Shown piece after piece: positions 1 to 10,364 of a stretch of DNA of 64,000 bases; within the stretch, counting starts at the first letter, position 1; every line of letters starts with the position of its first letter. The stretch spans positions 5,868 to 69,867 of the forward strand of contig NW_006281108.1 in the NCBI RefSeq assembly GCF_000203795.2. The letters run 5' to 3'. This DNA comes from Batrachochytrium dendrobatidis JAM81. Lineage: Eukaryota; Chytridiomycota; Chytridiomycetes; Rhizophydiales. The position numbers were made by a program, and so were the translations under genes. Below the pieces are notes generated by a model. That model ran no database searches. It was not told where the DNA came from and saw only the letters and a list, made by a program, of their open reading frames with translations.

Positions 1-229
1 AAGAGTAAAAAGAGGGGTCGAGAGATGAGCCATGAACGGACACATGAGTCTGTATCCGATGGATACGTATGCTGATCATCACCATATTTGAGCGTTGCAT
101 TAATATATCCGCATTCGGACACTCCAAACATCATACTAACCACTCGTGTCTGATATTATCCGGACATTCGGACAGGATACCATGTCTGATATTCGGACAA
201 TATATCCAACTTTGTCAATATTGATGCTA

Positions 230-1175
230 TCGTATTGATATATTGACCATTGTAATATATATACATGATATGTATACAGTCCAAACCACAGCGCAATAAG
301 TCGTGTTTTGAGTGTATACCGACGTGTCCAATTCGGTCGACAGTCGTGACTATAACATGTTGTTAGTTTAGTTGACAACATGCCATGATGCATGTCCAAT
401 ATATAGTATGTATATACATACATGTCCAGTATCAATCGCATGCATGTAGTGTCATTATTCATCGAGATACACGCATTTCCAGTTTCATGTCAAATATTCG
501 TGCTATGTGCAAGTTGTATTTTTTACATGTATCGCATGTCAACACATGCATGCATTGTACATACCAATATCATGTGCATATACTGTAGCAGTTTCATGCA
601 ACTAGTGTCAGTATTGACGACGATATACGACATCAAACACGCCAAAACGTCATTTTCGGACTTTGGTCGGCCCATTCCATGTCAGATATTGACCATAGTG
701 CGTCAATGACATCATAATTCGATCCGCAACACATAATTACATATATGTGGTGCATACCAAGTCATTTGGTCGACTTTTGTGGTCATAGTCGATATTAAAG
801 TTTTTAGTTTGCAATTGGTTTGAAACGACGAGCTCTACTTGTTATTTTAATCTAGTATCGTGTCTATCAGTCAATCAACAATTTATCTTGTATGCAAATG
901 CGTCAAAAATACATGTAGTATATCGTTCTGATTCGATATTAGTCGGCATTGACACTGTACGACCACTACTGACCAAGTTATTAACATATTATCGACTAGC
1001 TCATACTGTCCCAGCATGTCGTCAAGAAAACCATCATATATTACAGTGTTGTGCCAACAAACATGCATGGATTGCATTGAAACTGGACATGATACAATAT
1101 CAAGTGTATACATGTATTGTCATGGCATCAAACTGGCATGATATCATGTATTGGTTGTGTAATAGACCATAATAT
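230..1175. repeat. Left arm of a diverged direct duplication
   Basis: Blocks of this stretch recur in the same order and orientation at about 2455-3045. Examples are the segment around 330-365 (partner 2555-2590), the segment at 590-660 (partner 2665-2735) and the segment at 945-1165 (partner 2835-3040). The arms differ by many substitutions and indels, so the duplication is not recent. Open frames here are short, overlap on both strands and look like chance. I see no gene in 1-1250. Confidence 0.7.
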
Positions 1176-1234
1176 ATGCCAACAAAACGCTCCAAATCAG
1201 GCATGATTATAGTCGTAAATATATTATTGTGACT

Positions 1235-1330
1235 GTGTTGTTGGACAGTGACTATCAGTAACTACCAATAACTACTAGTGACTATCAATAACTGTCAATG
1301 ACCATCAATAACTATCAACAACTGTAAAAA
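1235..1330 (+). repeat. Short tandem repeat, about 10-bp unit
   Basis: Variants of an 'AACTATCA'-like unit spaced roughly 10-11 bp apart run through this stretch (cores such as GTGACTATCA, TAACTACCAA, TAACTATCAA). It is a degenerate microsatellite or minisatellite with no coding signal. Confidence 0.7.
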
Positions 1331-1699
1331 CGATCAAGGTTTGTAGCCTGACAGTGTACAATCGAGTTTATTAAATCGTGTAATTCTGGTCGTTATTCGA
1401 CTTTACCCAACACTTGAACACTCGATTGTTGCATACAGTTTGACAGTCGTCATACATGGCCATGTGTATGCTGTTGTATAACCAGAGACGCAGTAGTGTT
1501 GGCATGTGTTGGTTGAATCGACATACTCGACACACACCAGTCAATGCAGTTTTGTCCGAATCCCTATTTTTGTTGGCTGTAGTTTTGCACAAACTTGAAA
1601 CAGTCGTCGTAACAGTGTTACTGTCATTGTCATCAAGCTGTAGTATGTGTAACTGTAGTATTGGTTGAGCCACTGACCATGTATTCGAGTATGAACGAC

Positions 1700-2375
1700 T
1701 GTAGTTTTTTACAAACAATTGGTCAAACAACTAGTCAGAATACAGGTCCAACAACTAGCCAAACAACTAGTCAGAATGCAGGTCTGGACAATCGTCAAAT
1801 ACTGGTCAGAATACTGGTCAGAATGCAGGCTAAACTAGTCAAACAACAGGTTGAAATGCAGGTCAAATACTCGTCAAATACACTCGTCAAACACTGGTCA
1901 AATACTAGTCAAAATACTCGTCAAATATGATCAAATACAGGTCAGAATAACAGTCAAACAACTAGTCAGAATGCAGGTCTGGACAATCGTCAAACAACTG
2001 GTCAGAATGCAGGTTGAAATACTGGTTAAACTAATCAAACACTCGTCAAATACACTCGTCAAATACTCGTCAAAATACTCGTCAAATACAAGTCAGAATA
2101 ACAGTCAAACAACTGGTCAGAATGCAGGTTTAAACAATCATTAAACAATCGTCAAATACTGGTCAGAATGCAGGTTGAAATGCAGGCTAAACTAATCAAA
2201 CAACAGGTCAGAATGCAGGTCAAATACTAGTTAAAATACTCGTCAAAATACAAGTCAGAATAACAGTCTAAATACTAGTCAGACAACTGGTCAGAATGCA
2301 GGTTTAGACAATCGTTAAACAATCGTCAAATACTGGTCAGAATGCAGGTTGAAATGCAGGTCAAACAGCCAGTCA
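1700..2375 (+). repeat. Minisatellite-like array of GTCAAATACTG / GTCAGAATGCAG units
   Basis: About 670 bp made almost entirely of 10-12 bp units of the type GTCAAAYACTSG, GTCAAACAACTG and GTCAGAATGCAG, mixed in higher-order blocks of about 50-100 bp that themselves recur (for example around 1960-2010, 2095-2140 and 2280-2310). Open frames translate to TSQN/SSNT-rich strings but are interrupted by stops, have no plausible start context and are best read as repeat translation. The array sits between the two arms of the direct duplication. Confidence 0.85.
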
Positions 2376-2454
2376 ATTAAACTATACAGTGCATTTGATA
2401 TTCATACATTACACAATCAATCGTTAGTGAATATGCCAGTCATCGATATGTATT

Positions 2455-3045
2455 GTAGTCAAGTGAATGTATCGGCCATTGTAATATGCATATATGATGT
2501 GTATACAGTCCAAACTACAGTGTAGTATCGTGTGTTTTGAATGTGTTCCAGTTGCGTCCAATTCAGTCGACAGTCGTGATTATAACATGTTTCCAATTTG
2601 ATTGACGATATGGCCCGATGCATGTCCAGTATATAGTATGCATGTATGCTCATGTTCAGTATCAATCGCATGCAACTAGTGTCAGTATTGGTCAAGATAT
2701 TCGACATCAAACACGTCAAAACGACACTTTCGGACATGCACTTGATGGTCATGATACACATTGAATATTGCACCAATGACAACGTAATCATATACACAAT
2801 ACATGACTATATGTGTGCCATACATTGCAGTTGTCCTCGACATTGTACGACCACTGTAGACCGAGTTATTAACACGCCAAACATCGACTATAATATCCAA
2901 CCTACAAAACGTCAGCTATTTAATTATTGTGTTATCAAACATGCATGGATTGTATTGAAATTGCACATGATACAATACCAAGTGTATACAAGTATTGTCA
3001 TGTCACCATATCAGCACAGGCTTGTGTATTGGTTGTGAAATCGAC
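2455..3045. repeat. Right arm of the diverged direct duplication
   Basis: Partner of the copy at about 230-1175, in the same orientation. It lacks the intervening blocks of the left arm (roughly 410-570 and 720-880) and is therefore shorter. No gene is supported. The DNA from 3046 to about 4200 is AT-rich intergenic sequence with only short, overlapping, unrecognised frames. Confidence 0.65.
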
Positions 3046-4219
3046 CATTTAGTACGCGATTGTGATGATGCAAATGGTCCACTTTGAACGCATATAACTT
3101 GGCCAATAGCAGTTATTTCCCAGCCATATTTAAACTGATTGTGTATATAGTATATCACCATTGATTGAGCATGCATATGCACGGTTTGCAGACATTTATA
3201 ATTTGTGTTGAATGTGTTGTATGTGACCATTTGAAACTCGACTAATTGTGGTGTATTTTGACATGTATATTGACTGATGTTTAGCGTCTGTTCATGTGTC
3301 ATTGATGCACCATTGACATGCTGTATTGTCCAACATTATGTGGTGATGTTGCAATCAACAAATTGGTGCAACACTGAATGTATGTGGTGATTGTCGAGTA
3401 TCGAGTTCATCTAGTTGTTTCTTGGTGTTTTCAATATCTATAAGCATCTTGTTCATAATTCCAAGGTATGTGTGTCAATGGTCTTGTTGCTCATAATGTG
3501 TATTTGCTATTAGGTTATCAACTGTTGGTAGTTGTGGTCTGAAATCGCATGGAACATGTCAACAAACTGCGTATGTTCTTGTACAATTTGCGATATTGCA
3601 TTTGTAAACAATGTGTCAAACCGACGTTGAAAGTGGTTCCAAATTGTCGATTGGTGTTTTGATATTGATGGAAATTGAAGTCTAGTTTCCATTCCACATG
3701 GCGTTCTAAACGCTTTGCGAAATTCACAGTAGCATGGTTCAACAGAGTGTTGGGTATTGGTGTATATCAAACACTGTGGGATTTGAAACCTTGACCAGTT
3801 ATTGAGGTGACTGTGGTAAAAGACATGACCTGAATGCCACTACACAATGGTTTGTTGTACACTCCAGTGTGCGTTGGTTGGTCGAGTAAGCTCTGATATG
3901 TTCTTGTTGTATCAAGTTGTTATACAACAAACTATCAACGTCAGAAATACAGAGTCAAGCTGATTAAACTCTGAATATGAGCCTCGACTATAAGTGTTCA
4001 AATCTGTGATATTTGACAGATCTAGTCACTTGTTCAACCATAACCATCATATCTTTTAGTTCTGGAACCAAAACAACTATGTCGAGTGGTAAAACAATTG
4101 TTCTTGTCACAGACGTTATGCTGTATAGTTATGGGTCATTTCATTGCTGCTGTTTGAGATTCTGTCATGCCAAAGTCTTGGGTTTCAGTTTGTAGTCAAG
4201 ACATTCTGAACTTGACAAA

Positions 4220-5260
4220 GTGTTTAGTGTTTCCACTCTTTACACTGTATATTTGTCATTATCAGAGTCTGGACTCGAACAAGACATTGCAAAGTGGATA
4301 TGTGACAACCTCGTAAAGTCACCAACACTCGGACAAAGTGATGTTGGTAGTGCTCGAATGGACTTTTACCAGGCACACATTTGTCAGCCAACTATTTCAA
4401 GCATCTTGAAATGGAACAACACATACAGAAAGCTCACTCTTGTAAGCGACTGATGAATTGGCAAGAAAGAGTTTGTCAAGTATTGAAAACATTCGCACAA
4501 TAGAATCAAATATTTGGATTACAATGGACGAGTTGGGTTTAAACTTGGTGATTGTACAATGTATGGCTATACAAACAGAGGTGAAAGAGTACAGTCCAAA
4601 AACAACATTTCAGTTCAAAACTATAGTCTAATAGTGTGTGTTTCATATGACGATCAATATGTTTAGAGATTGATCAAGGCAGCAGTGAATGCTGTAATAT
4701 CAACTTGTTAAACAATGACATGCAACATTCCCAAACGGTTCCAAACGGTCACTTTATTCTAGACAACATTCCATTCCACAAAACAACTCTAATTAGACAT
4801 GGTTTACCAACTATTCAACAAACAGCGCGAGGTTTGGAACTACACTATACAGCATCATACTGTTCATTCTTGAACCCTGCTGACAATTACTTTGGTGTTT
4901 GGAATGACTGTGTGTGCTGAGCCATTCCAGACACCAAACAACTTGTAGCTTCAATAAAACAAATAATCCATTTCCAACAACAACAACAATGAATATGTAA
5001 CGATTGTTTATTCCAAGACAATCATTACAAGATCAATACAGAAAAGTATTTGATTTTACGTGAATACGACTGTAAAATAAACTTGGGTGTTAAACCACAA
5101 GATTATATCATGCAAGCAAACCATACGAGTGTATTTTGGCAGTGCTACAAGTTTGTTGACCAACTCATGTATGGCAGTATCAGTAGAAACTCGATTGATC
5201 CAACAGCCATGTATACACATTGTTGTCAGTTACATCGAGTGTTTGTCCAAATAGGTTGAT
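4220..5260 (+). pseudogene. Decayed IS630/Tc1-mariner-type DDE transposase
   Basis: Several frames on the plus strand together resemble an IS630/Tc1 transposase. An N-terminal helical, possibly HTH region lies at 4220-4453. A strand carrying ITMDELGF lies at about 4518, the position of the first catalytic Asp. 'FILDN' lies at about 4755, the second Asp. 'FLNPADNYFGVW' lies at 4868-4903, corresponding to the usual '..NPIEN.W' block with the third acidic residue. Stops and frame changes separate these pieces (for example after 4453, near 4665 and after 4915), so the gene is dead. The stretch after 4920 is less clear and may be its tail or unrelated. I found no terminal inverted repeats or TA duplication by eye. 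Family assignment rests on motif spacing, not on a search. Confidence 0.65.
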
Positions 5261-6114
5261 TCAGATGGGTTGCATATAACCGACTAATCGAGCATCCATA
5301 CATTGTCAAACAACCATAATGCACAATACCACCAAGTGTGCAATCACACCCGCACTGATCAGTCGTTGCACAATATGCATCAGTCAATGTCAAACATATG
5401 TGTGTTTGCAACTAAATTGCAGTCCATGACACATTCACACGATCCAACATGTCAAATCATGTATCATGAGTCCAAGATTGATCAAAAACCTGATCATGGT
5501 AAACACAGCATGTTGTTGCATATCAGACTCGATATATCGAGTGATAGTTGCACACTTGCTGATGGTGCACAACGTATCAGTCACAATACATGCACGGTAT
5601 TGCATTGCAGTCATTGGATGATAACTGGTTGCAATGTGATACCGATCGACATACATCGGCATGGTGTGATGTGACCATAATCATGATGTAATGTGTTGGA
5701 GTTGACATTGTGAGTTGACAATCGATACACCATGCACATGACTGGAACATATATATTCGAGTGTGGTTTGGTTTGTGTCAGGTTGATTATGCAGTCATAT
5801 CGGTGCAACAAGTGAGTGAGCTGATGGTGATCTGAACCCATTTCAACAAGGAGTTGACAGTCATGGATTTGCATGCATTCAATATGTGTAGCACACCGAA
5901 TGATCAATCATGACATCACATAGTAGTTGATTGGTGAAATATGATCAAACCATTAGTATAATACACTATTGTTTGGCAATACACGATGCTTATTGAATGA
6001 ATGACATTGAATGCATGACACATGACAATTAAACCACCATGCAATACACGGTGCATTACAACATATACTGGATGAGACTGTGATGGTTCACTCAACTCCA
6101 ACATCGTGACGGGT
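5260..6114. other. Intergenic; tail repeated near 58.7 kb
   Basis: No supported gene. From about 5920 to 6110 the sequence (including an 'AATACACTATTGTTTGG' block at about 5960) is repeated in the same orientation at about 58670-58860. Both copies lie just downstream of a secreted coiled-coil protein gene on the minus strand, so the 3' flank was duplicated together with the gene family. Confidence 0.6.
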
Positions 6115-6822
6115 CTATGGTTGAGAAGCTTGCTGCTGAGCATCCTGCTCAAACCGTGAAAATATACTTGAAAAGTAACTGTAGAAAAAGTCAAAACAAC
6201 TCTTGTACGAGTGATACGATTCCAGGTTTATATTATCGTCAGAATCTGTCACCTCAAATTTATGGTGATGCTCAAAGTAATGTTTAAGCTCCAATTCTTG
6301 CTCAGAATCTTTTTTAAGCCTAATCCGATACCCATCAAGAATTTTTTGGAGAATCTCTTGGAGTTCATCAAGAAACTCACGCTGGGTTCTAATATTAGTT
6401 TCAAGGTCGAGGTCTACTGATCCTTGACCCGAGGCTCTATTTAAAAAGTCAAAATCTTGCTCCAGATTATACAGCAAGTTTTTTTGAGCCTTGATCCGAG
6501 CATCTACATTGTGAATATCTTTCTCTATTTTGTCGATTTTAACTGAAAGTGTTGTGTGTTCTTCGATCATGAATACTCCCTCCAAGCCAATTGAATAGCA
6601 ATACTTGCCAAACTCATTATATGATTTTAATTTTTTCGGATAATCAAACCTACTAAAAGTGTTCAAGATGCTAGCTTTAGCACTTGCAGTTTCAGTTGCA
6701 CTGGGAGAAACTGTTGGAGTGCTGACTTCAGCACTCATGGTCGAACTGGGATCAACTGGATTGGCAACTGTGACCGAGAAGACAGTAAGGATTGATGACA
6801 GTACGGCAATTGAGAATTTCAT
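6115..6822 (-). CDS. Small secreted coiled-coil protein, chytrid-specific family
   Basis: About 235 residues. The chosen start is the Met that begins MKFSIAVLSSILTVFSVTVA, a typical signal peptide. An in-frame ATG 33 bp upstream would put hydrophilic residues before the signal, and the equivalent upstream DNA is not coding in the paralogues. After a Ser/Thr-rich linker (residues about 20-55) the protein is charged and helical, with heptad-like Leu/Ile spacing (about 85-195), and ends in a Phe/Tyr-rich then Gln-rich tail. I recognise no enzymatic domain. Paralogues with the same architecture lie at 58926-59567 and, disrupted, at 35348-37696, and all three share an upstream sequence block. Role inferred only: an extracellular or host-interface protein. 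Confidence 0.75.
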   Translation of the reverse strand: MKFSIAVLSSILTVFSVTVANPVDPSSTMSAEVSTPTVSPSATETASAKASILNTFSRFDYPKKLKSYNEFGKYCYSIGLEGVFMIEEHTTLSVKIDKIEKDIHNVDARIKAQKNLLYNLEQDFDFLNRASGQGSVDLDLETNIRTQREFLDELQEILQKILDGYRIRLKKDSEQELELKHYFEHHHKFEVTDSDDNINLESYHSYKSCFDFFYSYFSSIFSRFEQDAQQQASQP

Positions 6823-6871
6823 TTTGGTGGTTGGTTGAGCAAGTTGTAATGTCATTCAACGAGCCAGTTTT

Positions 6872-7022
6872 TGAACTATATTTATATCCATTATTGAATA
6901 AATGATATTAAAAGCATATTTCTTGAATGATCGTCCTAAGGGATTTGTGTTACTATCAGGGTTGGTGTTGATTTGTTGTCAATGTTGAAATGACTTTGAA
7001 ATACTCTTTCTTTATATAATTG
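6872..7022 (-). promoter_or_regulatory. Promoter block shared by the secreted coiled-coil family
   Basis: Read on the minus strand, a TATA-like TATAAATATAG lies at 6876-6889, about 55 bp upstream of the ATG. Further upstream come a conserved 'CATTCAAG' block (about 6924-6945, next to 'CCTTAGGAC') and a second TATATAAAG at 7009-7020. The same ordered elements occur upstream of the paralogues (37740-37882 and 59620-59767), although the coding regions have diverged strongly. A promoter function is inferred from position and conservation. Confidence 0.6.
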
Positions 7023-9290
7023 CTTATTGAAATTGGAAGCGTAGCATCAGGGTGTGATTTGTGTAGAAATACTGTGTAATGGCACCATAATGCGACAAGG
7101 ATACCAATGACCTGTATATGATAATTCAGTCATCTATACGACCATTTGTCACCAATACAATAGTATGTATGATCATATTGCATCAATCAACCAGTATACG
7201 ATCACTGGACACATCACACGTTGGTGTTTACCACTGTATACATGTGATGTATATTGGTTATAGTGCATAATATCAACGAGTTTATACATACTGCTTACAC
7301 CACACACATCAAACCGACTCAGTGATATGCGAGTGTTGCGGTTTGACCAAATCGCAATCACCCATATTGTCGACTGTCTAACTCGTTGACATTCAAACCG
7401 TGCCATCACTAGTCACAATATAATGGTTGACTGGTTCGTTTGATTGATCTGACATTGACACTTTGCAAACCTTGACTTGATTCATCAACTTGGATATTCA
7501 TATAATATTGGGTTTGTATCATCACGTTGGACTCGTTATCAAACACCTTGATGTGTCCATGCAACACAAACTCGATATACACACATTAGTTACTGTTTGA
7601 CATGATTGGGTCGATCATACATACCAGACAATGCAACTGTATTAGTTGTATGATACAATCAATCATGGTTGGTTCATCACCATCAAATATCAAACGTTGA
7701 TCACGTATACATTGATTTGTAATTGCATGGTTTGTTGGCAATACACACTATGATATGATTGACAAGTTGTTGATTTGCAGTAATCAGATGTGCATCAACT
7801 GTAACATTGGATGCAATTGACGAGTTGTAACCACAAGTCAACAGTCATGGATATGTTGGTGATTGTATTGACTACATGATTGGTATTGATTAGCTGTCAT
7901 GATCGATTGGTGAGCAATATAATCCACATTGATTATGACGTGTCGCAACTAGTTGATATATGCGGATTCGACTGATGATCGAGTATATGTTGACGAGTAA
8001 CTCTGTCACTGTTGGTTTTGATTGGTCATTGCTACCGTTTGTATATGCAGTGTATCCATGTGTGATGTATTGTATATCGGTGTTGTGTATGTTGGACAAT
8101 ATATTGTCATGTTGCATCAAATCGCACTACATTTAGAATGCAATCATTGATTCGTTGGTTTAATGATCGACTCGATTCACATTCGACTGTAATGGCCACA
8201 AATATGCATTGCTGATTGACACGCATATATCGACATGTATCAGACTCGGACATGGTGTATATCTGTTGCATATACCAATCACTGATGTAATTGATGATGA
8301 TCGATTAGTCAATCAATTTGATATCAACACCAATGTCAGTCCATTACCACATGGATACTTGCAGTTGTGACCTGTATTCAGCCAGCAATATTGGTTCATG
8401 TAGTGTATTGTATAGTCAACCATGCACATGCACATGCATGCCATTGTCAATTGATGGTCGTTTGTAAACAACTTGTGGACAACTTGCAAATATTACAATC
8501 ATGGTGATTGCTTGAATGTCGATACCAAGCCATGCGTTTGATGGTCATTTACTGTTCAGTTTACTGTTCAACAATGCAAATGGTCGTTGTCTACCAATCA
8601 GTCGAGTCGTAGACATGAACTGCACATTGTGCGTATCGCTTTGTTCATGACCAAACTGTAACAATGTGTATTTTGCATTGAGTTTGAACTGCAATCTGCA
8701 ACTTGTACGCATTATGATGCATTGTTTCAATATTCATGTTGCATCCATCAACATCAACGTGCAGTGTCGATCTGATGTTTGGTGTTGATGTTGTGTTGAT
8801 ATTCCAACAACACTGAATATCGTAAATCAGGTCAGCATTGACTCGTGTGATAATAATCCACAGACAGTCAGTTGTACCAAACTGTTGTACAAACATATTG
8901 ACATTCGATCGATTGAAAGTAGTATAGATAGAACACCCGATGATACCAGTTTTTTAACCGACACTTACTGCTAAATCATGTACAAAGTTGTCAAAACATA
9001 AATTATTCGCAGAAAGGAATTCAAGTCAAAAGTATTAGGGTAGAATAGTCAATAACTTTGCTTGTAATTCATAATAAATACGAGCTATTTGTGCCAGACT
9101 CATACTTGATGCCTCAAATTGGATACAATGGGTAGTTTTTTAACCAGTACTAAGCGTTAATGTACACAGACTGGGTTTAGCTGGGTCTTGTTGTAAGAAT
9201 GATAGAGTATAAAATCAAACCACTGACAAGTCCGTGTTTATCGAGTACGAGTCTTTATATTTCCAATCAACTCTTCCAAATGTGATAGTG
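7023..9290. other. Long AT-rich intergenic region
   Basis: No gene supported. A block at about 7155-7215 (containing 'CCAGTATACGATCACTGGA') is repeated at about 34840-34890. The part from about 8940 to 9290 may hold further decayed remnants of the pseudogene at 9290-9786, since the minus strand shows short helical-looking open stretches broken by stops. I see nothing else beyond short dispersed repeats. Confidence 0.5.
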
Positions 9291-9786
9291 TGTCTTGCAA
9301 TGCCAAAATGAATTCAAATCTGCTTGATTACACTATGCATTTGGACATCATTGCTGATCTGTTGAATTTCACGCTTTCTTTGATCATCTTTTTGATACTC
9401 TAGCATATTCTATTCATAATTGTGTCTAGCCTCCAACTCTTGATCCTGGCTCATCCCCGGTTGTTTTTGTCAATACCATTGATTGGGAATAAAGCCACAA
9501 TCAACCCGCTGTTTATCACGTATGGCTATTTGATTCAATTCAGTTGCAAACAATTCTTTGTAAGAGTATACTTTCTGGTACTCCTTGTATCATACCAGCA
9601 TCTCTTGAAACAGCTGCTTTCGTGCTTGTAACAATCCCTGCAGTGTTTTGTCAGCTGGGAGTTTGATTCAAGTTTGAAACCCAAGACTATCGATCGGGCA
9701 AATCCAATGTCAGCAAAACTGTTGTACGGTTTGGCAGTCAATTGATTGACCATAATTGTAAGCAACAAAACAACTTTTATTTGCAA
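9290..9786 (-). pseudogene. Decayed small secreted protein gene
   Basis: The minus strand opens with MQIKVVLLLTIMVNQLTA, a clear signal peptide, at 9786-9733, followed by about 65 open residues to a stop at 9535. Beyond that, a different frame continues with helix-type residues (ELNQIAIRDKQ near 9540-9505; EYQKDDQRKREIQQISND near 9400-9340) but is broken by at least one frame change and several stops. This pattern, a signal peptide followed by a charged helical region, matches the other secreted coiled-coil genes of the window, so I read it as a dead member of that type. A genuine short 83-residue product cannot be excluded. Confidence 0.55.
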
Positions 9787-9874
9787 AAGAAAAAGAAAAA
9801 GGAAAACGCAGTTTGTTCTTGAATCAAAATATTAGTTTCAAAACTGTATGGTGAAAAACAGTCTTGGGATATGC

Positions 9875-9994
9875 AATTATTTACAAGAAACTATAGGTTT
9901 CAAAACCAAAGCTATTAAATTACACGATTGGGAAGTTCCTGACAATGAAAGTGGTCATTTCCACAAAGTGAGGTTTGTTGTCCAATGGAACCCA
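9875..9994 (+). other. Open coding-like fragment split by the Copia insertion
   Basis: A frame with the segment HDWEVPDNESGHFHKVRFVV runs open into the left target-site duplication. Immediately after the right target-site duplication (15440-15463) the same frame continues for a few residues to a TAA. This suggests the element landed near the 3' end of an older, already eroded reading frame. I do not recognise the protein. Confidence 0.35.
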
Positions 9995-10350
9995 TGTTAG
10001 ACATTGGTAATGTATGACATTTGTAATAGGACCCAGACGGTCAGGATGGGGTCTAGTAACAAGCAGTGTATAAACAAGTAAGCTATACAATGCTTAGATA
10101 TGGTGATGACCGTTGCCTCACTCTATGCAATGACTGTAACGCTTGGGAACCCTTAACGGTGAAGCTTAGGAGTGACGCTTATACCGCCACTAATTCACCA
10201 CTACTACTTACTATATATAAGAGACAAAGTTCTCTTATCAATAAACAATCACAACTATTCTGGTTCATTCCTTCTTCTTGTCTTACATCTCTGTGATCTT
10301 CCTTCAAACTTATACTACATAAATATGTCACTATACGTCAATGAACAAGA
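9995..10350 (+). repeat. 5' LTR of Copia element 1
   Basis: Begins TGTTAGACATTGG and carries a TATATATAAG promoter-like motif at about 10210 and an AATAAA-like signal at about 10240. Length is identical to the right LTR. A diverged LTR start of the same type occurs at 58187. Confidence 0.93.
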
Positions 10351-10364
10351 GGTTATGAGCCCAG
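10351..10364 (+). promoter_or_regulatory. Primer-binding site matching the anticodon arm of initiator tRNA-Met
   Basis: GGTTATGAGCCCAG lies directly after the left LTR. It is complementary to the anticodon stem-loop of a fungal-type initiator tRNA-Met (CUGGGCUCAUAACC) rather than to a tRNA 3' end. This is the half-tRNA priming used by Drosophila copia. The same 14 bases occupy the same place in element 2 at 51340. The ATG inside it is also the first gag codon after the LTR. Confidence 0.8.

Noticed and set aside
1661..2144. TSQN/SSNT-rich open frames
   Set aside because: Translation of the tandem repeat, with stops in the array and no signal of a real protein.
3510..3770. Two overlapping minus-strand open frames of 74-86 residues
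   Set aside because: Neither has a recognisable domain or a signal peptide, and they overlap in different frames. Most likely chance.
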